Below, in pieces: positions 9,001-27,636 of a DNA stretch of 64,000 nucleotides (the stretch's first letter is position 1; each line of letters begins with the position of its first letter). The notes beneath the pieces are model-generated. The model did not search any database. It was not told the origin of the DNA and saw only the letters and a program-made list of their open reading frames with translations. Both the position numbers and the translations under genes were made by a program. This stretch comes from Streptomyces roseoverticillatus (GTDB taxonomy: Bacteria; Actinomycetota; Actinomycetes; Streptomycetales; Streptomycetaceae): assembly GCF_000719265.1 (NCBI RefSeq), contig NZ_JOFL01000006.1, positions 248,001 to 312,000 on the forward strand, given 5' to 3'.

Positions 9001-11249
9001 CGACCGGTCTGCAGGCCGTCCTGGACGCATGCGTGAACGACCAGCTGCGCTTCGTCGTGCTGTACTCGTCCATCGCCGGACAGGTGCCCGCGCTGGCCGT
9101 GGGCATGAGCGACTACGCGCTGGCCAACTCCGCGCTCGACCGCGTCGCCGAGTACCGGGCCGCCACCGGCGGACCCCTCGTCAGGTCGCTCCAGTGGCCG
9201 AGCTGGCAGTCGGCCGGCATGCCCGAGGTCGACACCCCCGCCTACCGGGACCTGGGCCTGCGGACCCTCGACCCGGAGACGGGGCTCGCCCTCCTGGACC
9301 GGGCCATGACCGGGGCCGACCCGGTCGTCCTGCCGTGCGTCGTGGACGCCGCGCGCTTCGACGCCGCCGCGCTCCTCGCGGTGCCGGCGCCCGGCCGCAA
9401 GCCCGGTTCCCCTGCCGCGGCCGCCCCCGCGGCCGCCGCGCCCGCCGCCCCGGCCGGGACCGGCCTGGTCCGGAAGGTGACCGAGGTGCTCGCCTCGACC
9501 CTCCGCATGGACGCGGCGAAGATCGGACCGGACGAGGACTTCGCCGACCTGGGCGTGGATTCGATCATGGTCGCCCAGATCCTCGCCGCCCTGGAGCGCG
9601 AACTCGGCGTCGTCGCGGAGCCGTCGGCCATCCTGGAGAACCCGACCGTGACGCTCCTCGCGGCGGCCCTGCGGGACGAGGTCCCGGCCACCGCGTTCGC
9701 GGAGCCGGCCCGGGAGTCGGGCGCGGAGCCGGTCGTCGCGACGACCGTCGCGGCCCCCGCGGCCGCGGCCGTGCCGGAAGCGGCGCGTGACGAGGACGGC
9801 GCCATCGCCGTCGTCGGCATCGCCGCGCACTTCCCCGGCGCGCCCGACCACCGGGCGTTCTGGCGGAACCTCGTGTCCGGGACGGACTCCGTGACCGAGG
9901 TGCCGGCGTCCCGGTGGGACGCGGACCGCCTGTGGCGGCCCGTGCCGGAGCCCGGCACCACCGTCAGCAAGTGGGGCGGCTTCCTCGACGGCATCGAGGA
10001 CTTCGACCCCGAGTACTTCCGCCTCGACCCGGCCGCGGCCCCGCACGTCGACCCCCTGGTGCGGCAGGTCCTGGAGACCGGTGCGGAGTGCCTGGCCGAC
10101 GCCGGGCTCACGCCCGAGGAGGTCGCGGGCCGGCGCGTCGGCGTCTTCGCGGGCGCCCGGAGCGCGAACTTCGGTGCGCACCACGGCGCCGCCGGACCGC
10201 ACTCGATCAGCGGGATGGCACAGAACTTCATCGCCGCGCAGCTGTCGCACTACCTCGACCTGCGCGGGCCGGCCGTCGTCGTCGACTCGGCCTGCTCCAG
10301 CGCGCTCGTCGCGGTGCACATGGCCGCGCGCAGCCTGCGGACGGGGGAGTCGGACCTGGCGTTCGCGAGCGGCGTCGACATCCTCCTCGACGAGGTGCCG
10401 TTCGTCGGCATGAGCGGTGCGGGCGCGCTCTCGCCGACCGGCCGCTGCCGTACGTTCGACGAGCGGGCCGACGGCATCGTCCTCGGCGAGGGCGCCGGCA
10501 CGATGCTGCTCAAGCGCCTGGCCGACGCGGTGCGCGACGGCGACCGGATCTACGCGGTCATCGAGGGCAGCGCCGTGAACAACGACGGCCGCACCATGGG
10601 CATCACCACCCCGAACCCGCGGGCCCAGCGGGACGTGATCGAGGCGGCCTGGGCCGACGCCGGCGTCGCCGCGGACCGGATCGGCTACGTGGAGGCGCAC
10701 GGCACCGGCACCATGATCGGTGACCCGATGGAGCTGAAGGCGCTCACCGAGGCGTTCCGCGGCTTCACCGACGAGACCGGGTTCTGCGGCGTCGGCAGCG
10801 TGAAGACCAACATCGGGCACACCCTCAGCGCCTCGGGCATGGCCGGCCTGATGAAGGTCGTGCTGTCGGTCCACCACGCGCAGCTGCCGCCGACGCTGCA
10901 CTGCGAGACCCTCAACCGGCGCTTCCGGTTCGACGAGTCGCCGCTGTTCCCCGTACGGGAGCCGCGCGCGTTCACCGGCCGCGACGGGACGCGCCGCGGC
11001 GCCGTCAGCTCCTTCGGGTTCGGCGGCACCAACGCGCACATGGTGGTGCGTCAGGCGCCGGACGAGCACGTGGCGACGCGCTCGCCGCTGGACCCGCCCC
11101 GCTACCGGCGGCGCCGGTTCTGGTTCGACGCGCCCGTGGAAGCGCCCTCCGAAACGCCCTCCGAAGTGCGCGCCCAGGCGCCCGTGGAAGCCGACCGCCC
11201 CGCCGCGGCGGCGGAACTGCCCGCGCCGTTCTTCGAGCTCAAGTTCTAA
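3..11249 (+). CDS. trans-AT modular PKS, 5' end missing (ACP-KS-ACP-KS-KR-ACP-KS-KR-ACP-KS)
   Basis: The reading frame is open from the left edge, so the N-terminus lies outside the window. Domain order by nucleotide: ACP with GVDSL (3-160); KS (265-1500, Cys codon 747, DTMCSSSLTAIH); degenerate ACP-like insert (about 1620-1800); post-KS linker; ACP (Ser 2301); KS (Cys 3009); KR (Rossmann about 5064, Tyr 5481); ACP (Ser 5961); KS (Cys 6693); KR (Rossmann about 8631, Tyr 9114, YALAN); ACP (Ser 9561); KS (Cys 10293). All four KS keep HGTGT and the GH pair. No AT is present, so malonyl units must be loaded in trans. The protein stops right after the last KS with a tail ending PAPFFELKF, and the matching DH opens the next gene, so one module is split over two subunits. 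Imperfect Ala/Ser/Thr/Gly repeats lie at 4360-4443. By analogy with elfamycin PKSs it may be a KirAIV-like subunit; that identity is inference. Confidence 0.93.
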   Translation, partial: LWLDETYENFGVDSLTVPQIVDVLSERMGELPATLLFEYPTIREIADHLADRHADRVRALLPEAPAPAAAPAVRVAERTPEESRPAADQRIAVVGIAGRYPLADDPDAFWANLRAGRDCVREVPADRWDHRDMADVDGQKPGRWGGFLDGIDEFDPRFFQMSLREAELTDPQERLFLQTSWHAMEDAGYTRARLRGSRVGVYVGVMYGHYQLFEDERGLAGGMGYASIANRVSYFFDFHGPSLAIDTMCSSSLTAIHLACEALAAGHADYALAGGVNLAPHPRKYRQLAAGGFTGESGRCRSFAADGDGMVPGEGVGAVLLKPLAAAERDGDRILGVILGSAVNHGGKTGGFAVPSPSAQAEVIAEALRRAGAEPASVSYVEAHGTGTALGDPAEVAGLSRAFGALPPGSVAIGSVKSSVGHLESAAGVAALTKVLLQMKARELAPSLHADTLNPAVDWNSVPFRVQRDLAPWQGAGPLRAGISAFGAGGSNAHLVVEEYREDARSGAVSGPAVFPFSARDAEGLRGVVERTLAWLRTPASGVAPEDIAAAAGVPVTAVDEPLDELGLDPATIVRLIGLGDAVHPGTVHGGTTLRELARRAGGTGDADLVRLAYTLQTGREAMAHRFAVAARSARELTDALEAFLSGRPTGHTAVVTAEPGAATVPSAADPDGVARRWAGGEVVDWAAAYDGPVRPLSLPGYPFARTRCWIDAVTPAAAPAAPAALPACARDGQTLGTVLRLLGTVSGYPVTDLDPAGSFHEHGLDSLSLIRLADEVSNAFGVSVGPDQLLATPSPASLAAWLEAEHPAAAAAAAPSAEPAPAVSAPAPAADDPVVIVGMAGTLPGAQDLDAFWTALQRGGDLFSEVPADRWDSRAHYGDPARHPDRTRVTRAGFMPDIDRFDPLFFGISPREARWMDPRQRMLLRTVWAALEDAGIDPARLAGTDTGLFVGVGSSEYAELVQRSGTATDAYSSTGLTPSMLANRISYHLDLRGPSEPVDTACSSSLVALHRAAEALRLGHCDTVVAGGVSLMLSPVTFASLERAGMLSPDGVGRAFDKDAAGYVRGEGVGAVVLKRLSRALADGNPVLAVLRGTAVNHGGRSNSLTAPNPRAQAEVIVRAHREAGVDPATIGYIETHGTGTVIGDPAETNGLRQAFTELYRDWGHPAPAAAHCALGALKNTIGHLEPAAGIAAVLRVLLSMRHGRITGDPHGPERNPHLALDGTPFEIAVDGRAWAPAAPGVPRRAGVSSFGYGGVNAHVVLEEYPADEPASDGGPAVVTLSARTSEQLRASAQALVDARDTWSHDLAGTAHTLQAGRTEHAERLAFVADSGEHAVATLRRFLAGDPSGVHVGHVDRHADRAPFDGHGDDETAAAWARGATVDWSARTTGTPKLRSLPPYPFAAERHWFTDGASPATTGKERSGAAPAAASGPGAAPMPSGTRALSAEAARGSATGSVTGSAPGSATGAATESATGAASVPAAGEAAPVSLFAAGWVAEPVPAAAPHAGRVLVFGDLPVPGAVHVQAGSAYADDGSTVTIRPGEPEDYARLLATPADRIVHQWPLLEPDRQDLGFESVFLLVQAMTAAPSRAAARIQVLAPEGALAEAWGGFDASLRAALPGTAFGVVHVAGRVAPDALIAEVTAGRLSGAAIRLSATARAVRVLSETSARPVTDSPLRPGGVHLVTGGAGGLGLLLVRTLLARGARVAVTGRSSAGDRAAELAALRALGDVRYFQASVDDPAAMARVVAAVKDEWGALHGVFHLAATASRTPLPDKDVAEFRTHLRARFEGTRVLDEVTRDEQLDVFVLYSSLAGLLGDYGLVDYAVGARFLDGFAEEREVLRRAGRRSGRTVSVDWPMWRAGGMHVDADDERRYLAGTGFRYLEADEGERLLDLVLRLDRPQVAVLPGEPERMRERVEAMRIRETEPAVRAPQSVAPQTGAASTAPADLTGLTGLLRTMVAELVGLAPRDLDPEAGFGEYGLDSFGLQSLSVALEERYGVSVPTTTLFGANTIEKLARHLLSEHPGLLERDAHPAAVAVAAPAPAAAVEEPAVAAPAVTPADGDAVAIIGMSGRFPGSPGLEEFWRNLAEGRDLITETPADRWDWQEVSRRFGGTARWGGFLSDVDRFDPRFFKLSPAEAEVMDPQHRLFLEQTWAALEDAGCRPDRLAGRRVSVFAGVQFNDYETMVLQGEQVNPHAGTGLARTMLANRISYLLDLKGASESVDTACSSSLVALHRAVRALRSGESEMAIAGGVSLVLSPQTVVAGNQLGVLAPDGRCKALDARADGYVKGEGVGVVILKPLSRALADGDRVHAVIRGSAVNHGGHASSLTAPNPLAQADLLVDAYRDAGVPAETLSYVELHGTGTALGDPVEIDGLTRAHRTLSAGPATPCGIGTVKSNIGHLEPAAGIAGVIKVVLAMRHRTLPPTLHLQKLNPLIDLTGTPFRPVLEAAPWEPADAGGAPLPLRAGVSSFGFGGVNAHVVLEEAPAAPASVVADGEAEEVFLLSARDEDALRRYAAATVAFLDGEDVPPLASLARTSQTGRIPMAVRLAVVARSTGDLRARLVAFLDGGRAHGGSDGDHGWLSEPEGTSYLARLVREGRLDRLARLWEEGAGIDWSALRTGRPPLTSMPTYPFARERHWLPAAAAADVRQDEQGNSSLLLVKDWEAAPLPQGELPGRLMVLVGAETDPGAAAAFGPGAVVVRIDEAGNGGGDAARARIVESAGRVDAVIDMADASAVPVAAATADPFRIALLRDLVGAHRTRGLAYLHLTRGLTTFRTERPTLRGAAFAGLVRMLTAEYRGVFARTLDLDTLTPAAVRSAVAAELAATDPVTEACVRAGVRHRPVLRPAAPAPASAGWSADLAGRTVVITGGTGALGRLVAARLIERGADRLVLLGRSPMPARDTWPALVADPGTDAALAARLRDLMALERPGVRVTIEAAPSDRIAEVLDRARQQMGPIAGIVHCAGLGVMRDPAFVGKRIEDVQQVLEPKTTGLQAVLDACVNDQLRFVVLYSSIAGQVPALAVGMSDYALANSALDRVAEYRAATGGPLVRSLQWPSWQSAGMPEVDTPAYRDLGLRTLDPETGLALLDRAMTGADPVVLPCVVDAARFDAAALLAVPAPGRKPGSPAAAAPAAAAPAAPAGTGLVRKVTEVLASTLRMDAAKIGPDEDFADLGVDSIMVAQILAALERELGVVAEPSAILENPTVTLLAAALRDEVPATAFAEPARESGAEPVVATTVAAPAAAAVPEAARDEDGAIAVVGIAAHFPGAPDHRAFWRNLVSGTDSVTEVPASRWDADRLWRPVPEPGTTVSKWGGFLDGIEDFDPEYFRLDPAAAPHVDPLVRQVLETGAECLADAGLTPEEVAGRRVGVFAGARSANFGAHHGAAGPHSISGMAQNFIAAQLSHYLDLRGPAVVVDSACSSALVAVHMAARSLRTGESDLAFASGVDILLDEVPFVGMSGAGALSPTGRCRTFDERADGIVLGEGAGTMLLKRLADAVRDGDRIYAVIEGSAVNNDGRTMGITTPNPRAQRDVIEAAWADAGVAADRIGYVEAHGTGTMIGDPMELKALTEAFRGFTDETGFCGVGSVKTNIGHTLSASGMAGLMKVVLSVHHAQLPPTLHCETLNRRFRFDESPLFPVREPRAFTGRDGTRRGAVSSFGFGGTNAHMVVRQAPDEHVATRSPLDPPRYRRRRFWFDAPVEAPSETPSEVRAQAPVEADRPAAAAELPAPFFELKF

Positions 11250-11269
11250 AGCATGCCGGAAGGAAAGAA

Positions 11270-14200
11270 ATGAAAGCGTTGGACGGCCTGACCTGCACCG
11301 TGGTGGTGCGCGGGACCGACCCGGTGCTGCGCGACCACAGGGTGCACGGCACGCGCATCCTGCCCGGCGTGTCGTTCCTCGACATGATCTACCGGATCCT
11401 GCGTGCCCGCGGCGTCGACACCGGCCGGGCCGAGCTGCGCCGCGTGCTGTTCCGCAATCCCGTCGCCGCCGGACCGGAGTTCGACACCGAGCTGCGGCTC
11501 GCGTTCACCGCGGACGGCGACGGCTACCGGGTGTCGGTCACCGGCACCCGCCGCCCGTCGGGCGAGGCCGAGCCGGTGCTGGACTGCCGGCTGTACCTCG
11601 ACGTGCCCTTCCCGGAGGAGTCCGTCGACCTGGCCGCCCTGCGCCGGGCGCCGCACACCGCGGACATGGCGGACCTGTACGCGCTCGTGCGGGGGACCGG
11701 CATCGAGCACGGCGACTTCATGATGGCCCGCGGCACCCTGCACGTCGGCGACGGCGAGCTGCTGGCCGACCTGTCCCTGAGCCCGCAGGCCGCGGCCTAC
11801 GCCGGCTACTTCCACCTGCACCCGGCCGCGCTGGACTCCTCGACGCTGCTGCCCACGCAGTTCGCCGTGGGCGGGGCCGGCACGGCGGCGCGGCCGTACA
11901 TCCCCATGCTCATCGAGTCGTTCCGGGCCCGCGGGCCGGTCGGGGCCCGCACCCTGGTGCACGCCGTCCCGCCCCGCCCGGCCGGCCCGGACGGCGACCT
12001 GACCACGTGCGACCTGCGCTTCCTCGACACGGACGGCGGCGTCCTGCTGTGGTTCCGCGGGCTCACCTCGAAGCGGGTGCGCGACGAGGCCGCCATCACC
12101 CGGCTGGACGGCGCGCCGGTGGCGGCGCGGCGGACGGCTGAGACCGTCGTGCGCGGACTGCTCGCCGAGCGCCTCGACCGCGCGGACTTCGACGAGGAGG
12201 CCGGGTTCTACGAGCTGGGCCTGGACTCCACGGCGCTGCTGGGCATCTCCGCGGACCTGGAACGGGCGTACGGCACCGACTTCTCGCCCACGCTGCTCTT
12301 CGAGCACAACACCTTCGCCGGCCTGGTCGACCACCTCCGGGACCTCCCGCTGCCCGCGGCCGCGGCAACGGCCGCGGTCCCGCGGCCCGTCGTCGCCGCC
12401 ACGGCCCCGCCGGAAGAACACCCCTCCGAGGTCGTCTGGTTCGAGCCCCGCTGGCGGTCCGCACCGCTGCCGTCGGCACAGGCCCCGGCCCCGGCCTCCG
12501 TCCTGACCGTCGACGCGACGACCCCGCGCGACTGGTCCGCCCTGCTCGCGGCGACCGACGCGTCGGACGTGCTCTGGACGCCGGCCGACCCGCAGGACAT
12601 CGAGGGCGAGGCGGTCGCCCTGACCGGGTTCGCCGCAGCCCTGCTGCGCACCCGGAAGAAGCAGGTCCGGATCGCCTGTCACCTGCCGGCCGACGCACCG
12701 GCCGCCACGGCCGCGGCGATCGCCGGCCTGTTCCGCACGCTCCGCATCGAACAGCCCGGCGTGCACGCGGCCGTGGTGCGCTCGCCGCACGCGGCCGACG
12801 CCCTCGCCGAGCTCGCCGCGGGCGCGCCCGACGCGGACGTACGGTACGAAGCGGGCGAGCGCCGGGTGCGCGACGTCCGGCCGGTGCCCGCTCCGGACAC
12901 ACCGGCGAGCCTGCGCGAGCGCGGCGTGTACCTGATCACCGGCGGGCTCGGCGGAGTGGGCCTCGCCCTCGCCCGCCACCTGGCGCGTACCGTACGGGCC
13001 CGGCTCGTGCTGTGCGGGCGGACGGCGGCCGAGTCGTCGGTGACCGCCGAGCTGACCGCCCTCGGGGCCGAGGTCGCCGTGATCGCGGCCGACGTCTCCC
13101 GCCCCGAGGGCGTGCGCGCCGCGATCGACCACGCCCTGTCCCGGTTCGGGACGCTCCACGGCGTGGTGCACGCCGCCGGTGTGCTGCGCGACGGGCTGAT
13201 CGCGGGCAAGAGCGCCGACGACGTGCGCACGGTGCTGGCGCCCAAGGCCGCCGGGGCCCGCCACCTCTACGAGGCGACCCGCCACTTGGACCTGGACTTC
13301 CTCGTGCTCTGCTCCTCCACCGCCGCCGCGTGGGGCAACCGGGGCCAGGCCGACTACGCCTGCGCCAACGGCTTCCTCGACGGCTTCGCGGAGGACCGGC
13401 CCGGGGTCGTGTCCATCGGCTGGCCCGGCTGGGCGGACGGCGGCATGCAGCTCGACGCCGGCGCCCTGCGGAGCATGGGCCTGACGGCCATGGACACGCC
13501 GACCGCGGTGGACATCATGCTGCGGGCCGTGGGCAGCGGCCGGCCGCACGCGGTCGCCCTCGTCGGGGACGCGGCCAGGATCACCGAGCAGTTCACCCCG
13601 AAGGAGCCCGAGGCCGAGCCCGTGGCCCCCGAGCCCGCCGCCGCAGAGCCCGGGCCCGTAGCCCCTGCGCTCGTCGCCGCCGGGGCGGCGCCTGCGCCCG
13701 CGCTCCCCGCCGGGGACCCCGGCGACGACGCCATCGCCATCGTCGGGATCAGCGGGCGCTACCCGCAGGCCCGCACCCTCGACGAGTTCTGGGCGAACCT
13801 CCGCGACGGCCGCGACAGCATCACCGAGGTGCCCGCCGGCCGCTGGGACCACGGCGCGATCCACACCGACGCCAAGGGCGTCCCCGGCCGCTCGTACGGC
13901 AAGTGGGGCGGATTCGTCGACGGCGTCGACGAGTTCGACGCCGCCTTCTTCCACATCTCGCCCAACGAGGCCGCCGTGCTGGACCCCCAGGAGCGGCTGT
14001 TCCTCCAGGAGGCGTGGCACGCCTTCGAGGAGGCGGGACACGCACCCTCGTCCTGGCGCGGGCGGGCCGTCGGCGTGTTCGCGGGCGTGATGTACAACCA
14101 GTACCAGCTGCACGGCGTCCGCGCCGAACCGGGCCTGGTGCCCTCGTCGTTCAGCGCGTCCATCGCCAACCGCGTGTCGTTCTTCCTCGACCTGAAGGGG

Positions 14201-17200
14201 CCGAGCATCGCCCTCGACACGATGTGCTCCTCGTCCCTGACGGCGATCCACCTCGCCGTCGAGGCGATCCGGCGGGGCGAGTGCGAGGCCGCGCTGGCGG
14301 GCGGCGTCAACCTGCACGTCCACCCCAACAAGTACCTGCTGCTCAGCCAGTCCTCCTTCCTCTCCACCGACGGCCGCTGCCGCGCCTTCGGCGAGGGCGG
14401 GGACGGCTACGTGCCGGGGGAGGGCGTCGGCGTGGTCCTGCTGCGGCCGCTGCGCGACGCGCTGCGCGACGGCGACCACGTGCACGCCGTCATCCGCGGC
14501 ACGATGCTCAACCACGGCGGCCACACCGGCGGATTCTCCGTGCCCAGCCCCGTCTCGCAGGCCGCACTCGTGGAGCGGTCGCTGGCGGCGTCGGGCGTCG
14601 ACCCGGCCGACGTCGGCTACGTCGAGGCGCACGGCACCGGCACCAGCCTCGGCGACCCGATCGAGATCACGGCGCTGGAGCGGGCCTTCGACCGGGCCGG
14701 CGCCGGCCGCGGCCCCTGGCCCATCGGCTCCGTCAAGTCCAACGTCGGACACCTGGAGTCCGCGGCGGGCATCGCCGCGGTCACCAAGGTGCTGCTGCAG
14801 ATGCGCCACCGCGAGCTGGTGCCCTCCCTGCACGCCGAACCGCTCAACCCGGCCGTGGACTGGGCCGGTTCACGCTTCCGCGTCCAGCGCGCCACCGAGC
14901 CGTGGATCCCGCGCGAGGGCGCGCCGCTGACCGCGGCCATCAGCTCCTTCGGCGCCGGCGGCGCCAACGCCCACGTGCTGCTGGCCGAGCGGCCCGCCCC
15001 CGAGGCCGCACCGGAACCGGCCCGGCCCCGGCTGTTCGTGCTCTCCGCGAAGGACGCCGCCCGGCTGGACGAGCTGGTCGCCGAGCTGCTCGCCCACCTG
15101 GAGCGGGCCGGCGGATCCGGCGCCGGCGCCGCCCTGGACAAGCTCCTGACCGAGGCCGCGGGTTTCCCCGCCGACCCCCGGGAGCCGCTGGCCGAACTGG
15201 GCCTGGACTACCCGCGGCTGGCCGCCCTGGCGCAGCGCATCGAGGAGGTCTTCGGCGTCCGGCTGCCCGTCGACGGCAGCACCACCCCCGCCGAACTGGC
15301 GGGCCGGCTCGCCGCGACGGCCCCGCCCGTGGACCCCGCGGCCCTCGCCTTCACGCTCTGGGCCGGGCGCGACCACCTCGACGAGCGGCTCGCCGTCGTC
15401 GCCACCACCACGGCCGAGCTCGCCGAGGCCCTGCGCACCGGCGAGGGCTGCCACCGCGGCCGCCGGCGACGCGCGGCCGCACCGGCCTCCGGGGACGACC
15501 TGCAGGCTCTGGCCCGCGCCTGGGCCGAGGGCGCCGAGATCACCGTCCCCGCGCCCGCACACCCGCGCCGGCTCTCCCTGCCCGGCTACCCGTTCGCCCG
15601 CGAGCGGCACTGGGTCGACACCACCCCGGCGGGCGCGACCGGCCCGGCGGCGCTCGCCGAACTGGTGGAGCTGCCCGACCGGCACGTGTTCGCCACCCGG
15701 GTCGGCAAGGCGGACCAACCCTGGCTGGCCGACCACACCGTGGACGGCACCGTGCTCGTGCCCGGGACGTACTTCGTCGACCTGGCCCTGCACGCCGGAG
15801 CACGGCTCGGCGCTCCCCGCATCGCGGAACTTGTCACCCACACACCGCTGCCGGCGGCCGAAGCCGAACTGCGCCTCGTCGTCTCCCCGCCCTCGGCGGA
15901 CGGACGGCGCGCCTTCGACATCCACGCCCGCAAGGCCGCGGACAGCGCCTGGACCGGCCACGTGACCGGCACCCTCGCACCCGCCCCCGAGACCGCCCCC
16001 GACACGCAGACCCTGCCCGGTGACGCCGAGGAACTCGACGTCACCCGCCTCTACGAGACCCTCTCCGGGTACGGACCCGCCTTCCAGGGCCTGCGCCGCG
16101 CCTGGCGCACCGCCGATGCCGTCTACGCCGATGTCGTCGTGCCCCACGGCGACGCCGGGCCCCACGGCCTGCACCCGGTGCTGCTCGACGCCGCCCTGCA
16201 CACGGTGGCACTCGCCTCGACTCTCGACGGCGACCGCCCCTACCTGCCCTTCGCCTGGTCCGGCGTGCGCGTCCACGCCCCGGGTGCGACCGCCGCCCGG
16301 GTCCGGGTCGCCCACCTCAGGGCCGACACGGTCGAGGTCCGCCTCACGGACCACTCGGGCGCCCCCGTGGCGACCGTCGACTCGGTCGTGCTCCGTCAGG
16401 CGGGCGCCCCCGCCGACCCGCTCCACCGCATCGAGTGGGTGCCCGTCGACGCGCCCGGGCCCCAGCCGCACGTGCGCTACGCGGTCGTCGGACCGGACCC
16501 GGACGGCGCCGGCACCGCCCTGGAGGCGTCGGGCGCCGAGGTGACCCGCGCACCGGAGCTGGCCGCCCTGACCGACGTGCCGGAGGTGGTCGTCCTGCCC
16601 GTCGTCTCCGGCGGACCGACCGCCGCCGACGCCCGCGCGCTCACCGGCCGGGTGCTCGGCCTGCTCCAGGAGTGGCTGGCCGGAGACCGCTTCGCGGACT
16701 CCCGGCTCGTCCTCGTCACCACCCGCCCCGACCCGGCCACCGCCGCGGCCTGGGGCCTGGCGGGCTCCGCCCAGTCCGAGCACCCCGGGCGCTTCACTCT
16801 CGTCGAGGCGGACGACCTCGCGGCGCTGCCCCGCGCACTCGGCACCGGCGAACCGCGGCTCTCGCTGAGCGGGGGAGCCGTCCGGGGCGCCCGCCTGGTC
16901 CGCACGCCGGTCACGGCGGCCGCGGCCGGGCCGCGCCGCCACGGCACGGTGCTCGTCACCGGCGCCAGCGGCGCCCTCGCCGCACCGGTGGTCCGCCACC
17001 TCGTCGAGCGGCACGGCGTGCGCGACGTACTGCTGGTCAGCCGCAGCGGGCGGCTCCCGGCAGGCCTGGACGGCCTGGAGGCCCTGGACGCCCGCATCGA
17101 ATCCGCCGCGTGCGACGTGGCCGACCGTACGGCCCTCGCCGCCCTGCTCACGGGCCGTCAGGTGACGATGGCGGTCCACGCCGCGGGCGTGCTCGACGAC

Positions 17201-18201
17201 GGGGTCGTCACCGCCCTCGACGCCGAGCGCCTCGAACGAGTGCTGCGGCCCAAGGCCGACGGCGCCGCCAACCTGCACGAACTGCTGCCGGACGCCGAAC
17301 TGGTGCTGTTCTCCTCCGTGGCGGGCGTGCTGGGCGGCCCCGGCCAGGGCAACTACGCGGCGGCCAACGCCTTCCTGGACGCCCTCGCCCGGGACCGCGC
17401 CCGGACCGGCGGCAAGGCCGTCTCCGTGGCCTGGGGGCCGTGGGCGGTCGAGGACGGCATGGCCGCCGACCGCGACCGGCTCACGCGCGGGGGCATCGAG
17501 GCGCTGCCGGCCGACGCCGCGCTGCGTCTGCTCGACGCCGCCCTCGACGGAGAGTACCCGGCGGTCACCGCCGTACGGCTCGTCCCCGGACCGGCCACCG
17601 CCGCCGTACCGCACGTGCTGCGCGAACTCGTGGCGCCGGCGCCGGCACCGGCCGCAGCCGCTCCCGAGGCCGGCCCGGGCCTCGCCGGCCTCGGCCCCGA
17701 CGAGCGGCGCGCCCGGCTCTCGGCACTGGTGCGGCAGCACGCCGCGGCCGTGCTCGGCTACTCCGGAGCCGCGGCGATCGACTCCGACCGCTCGTTCCAG
17801 GAGCTGGGCTTCGACTCCCTGAGCTCCATCGAGTTCCGCAACCGGCTGGGCGCGGCCCTGGGCCTGTCCCTGGAGGCCACGCTGGTCTTCGACCACCCCA
17901 CGCCGGCCGACCTGGTCGCCCACCTCGACGAGCGGTTCGCCGGAGAGTCCGGGGCGAGCGGCCTGCAGGGCCTCCTGGAGGCCTTCGACCGCATCGCCGC
18001 CGCGCTCACCGACGCGGCGGCGGACGACCCGGACCGCGGCCGCGCCGCGGAACGCGTCCGCGGCCTGCTCGACAGGCTCGCACCGCGGACCGCACCGGCC
18101 CCGGCCGGACCCGCCGTCGACACCGCCACGGACGACGAAATCTTCAACCTGATCGACACCGAGCTCGGCACCCCCCTGCCGGGGCTGGAGGACCACACCC
18201 G

Positions 18202-18205
<4 letters not shown>
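11270..18205 (+). CDS. Hybrid PKS subunit (DH-ACP-KR-KS-DH-KR-ACP-docking)
   Basis: 2311 aa, 20 bp after the previous gene with GGAAGGA before the ATG. Order by residue: DH (His23 with ILPG, Asp189 in HPAALD), ACP (Ser320), KR (TGGLGGVG about 557, Tyr696, Asn700), KS (about 819-1241, Cys986), a degenerate ACP-like insert (about 1285-1355, Tyr1314 where the carrier Ser would be), DH (His1489, Asp1640), KR (about 1897-2040, LDD motif, Tyr2029), ACP (GFDSL, Ser2183) and a C-terminal docking region (2226-2311). The first DH-ACP-KR completes the KS that ends the preceding protein; the DH-ACP-KR order is a known trans-AT module type. No AT domain is present. The second DH-KR-ACP resembles cis-AT sequences and the tail resembles a class 1 cis-AT docking helix. 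The second KR has TGASGALA, with the last Rossmann Gly replaced by Ala. Its predicted job is two consecutive olefin-forming extensions. KirAV-like by architecture (inference). Confidence 0.94.
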
Positions 18206-27432
<9,227 letters not shown>

Positions 27433-27449
27433 GCCCCCGCCGCACCGGA

Positions 27450-27491
27450 ACGGGAGCCCGTCCCCGCAGGAATGCGAGGACGGGCTCCCGT
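27450..27491 (+). terminator. Intrinsic terminator closing the PKS operon
   Basis: A perfect 14-bp inverted repeat (ACGGGAGCCCGTCC and its complement) with a 14-nt loop begins 18 nt after the stop of the last PKS gene. There is no U-tract, which is usual for Streptomyces hairpin terminators. It marks the right end of the PKS transcription unit. Confidence 0.8.
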
Positions 27492-27636
27492 CGTCAATCC
27501 GTAGCGTTCCCGGTGTCCCCACCGGGCGGCCGTGGCTAGCGTCCACCCCGCCGGTTCGCGTGAGCAGTCGCTCAGCGAGCCGCACCGCACCCCACCCGTT
27601 CCGTTCCGATACGACCCCGAGGGGGAAGGACGCCAC
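27492..27636 (+). promoter_or_regulatory. Intergenic promoter region for the M23 peptidase gene
   Basis: 145 bp between the PKS terminator and the next GTG start. Two TAGCGT hexamers (27502-27507 and 27537-27542) could act as -10 elements. GGAAGGA at 27624-27630 is the ribosome binding site. No operator-like palindrome was seen. Confidence 0.35.

Noticed and set aside
9796..11058. Last KS of the first PKS as a non-elongating KS
   Set aside because: Its Cys (DSACSSA), HGTGT and GH residues are intact, and a complete DH-ACP-KR set follows on the next protein, so an active split module is more economical.
11246..18196. Very long minus-strand open frames (over 1000 codons) opposite the PKS genes
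   Set aside because: High GC removes stop codons from shadow frames. Their translations are Gly/Arg/Val-rich with no domains, whereas the plus strand encodes continuous PKS domains.
16435..18201. Extended N-terminus of the third PKS gene
   Set aside because: The open frame reaches far upstream into the second PKS gene, but that part translates to Arg/Gly/Pro-rich shadow sequence. The ATG overlapping the previous stop gives a normal docking helix.
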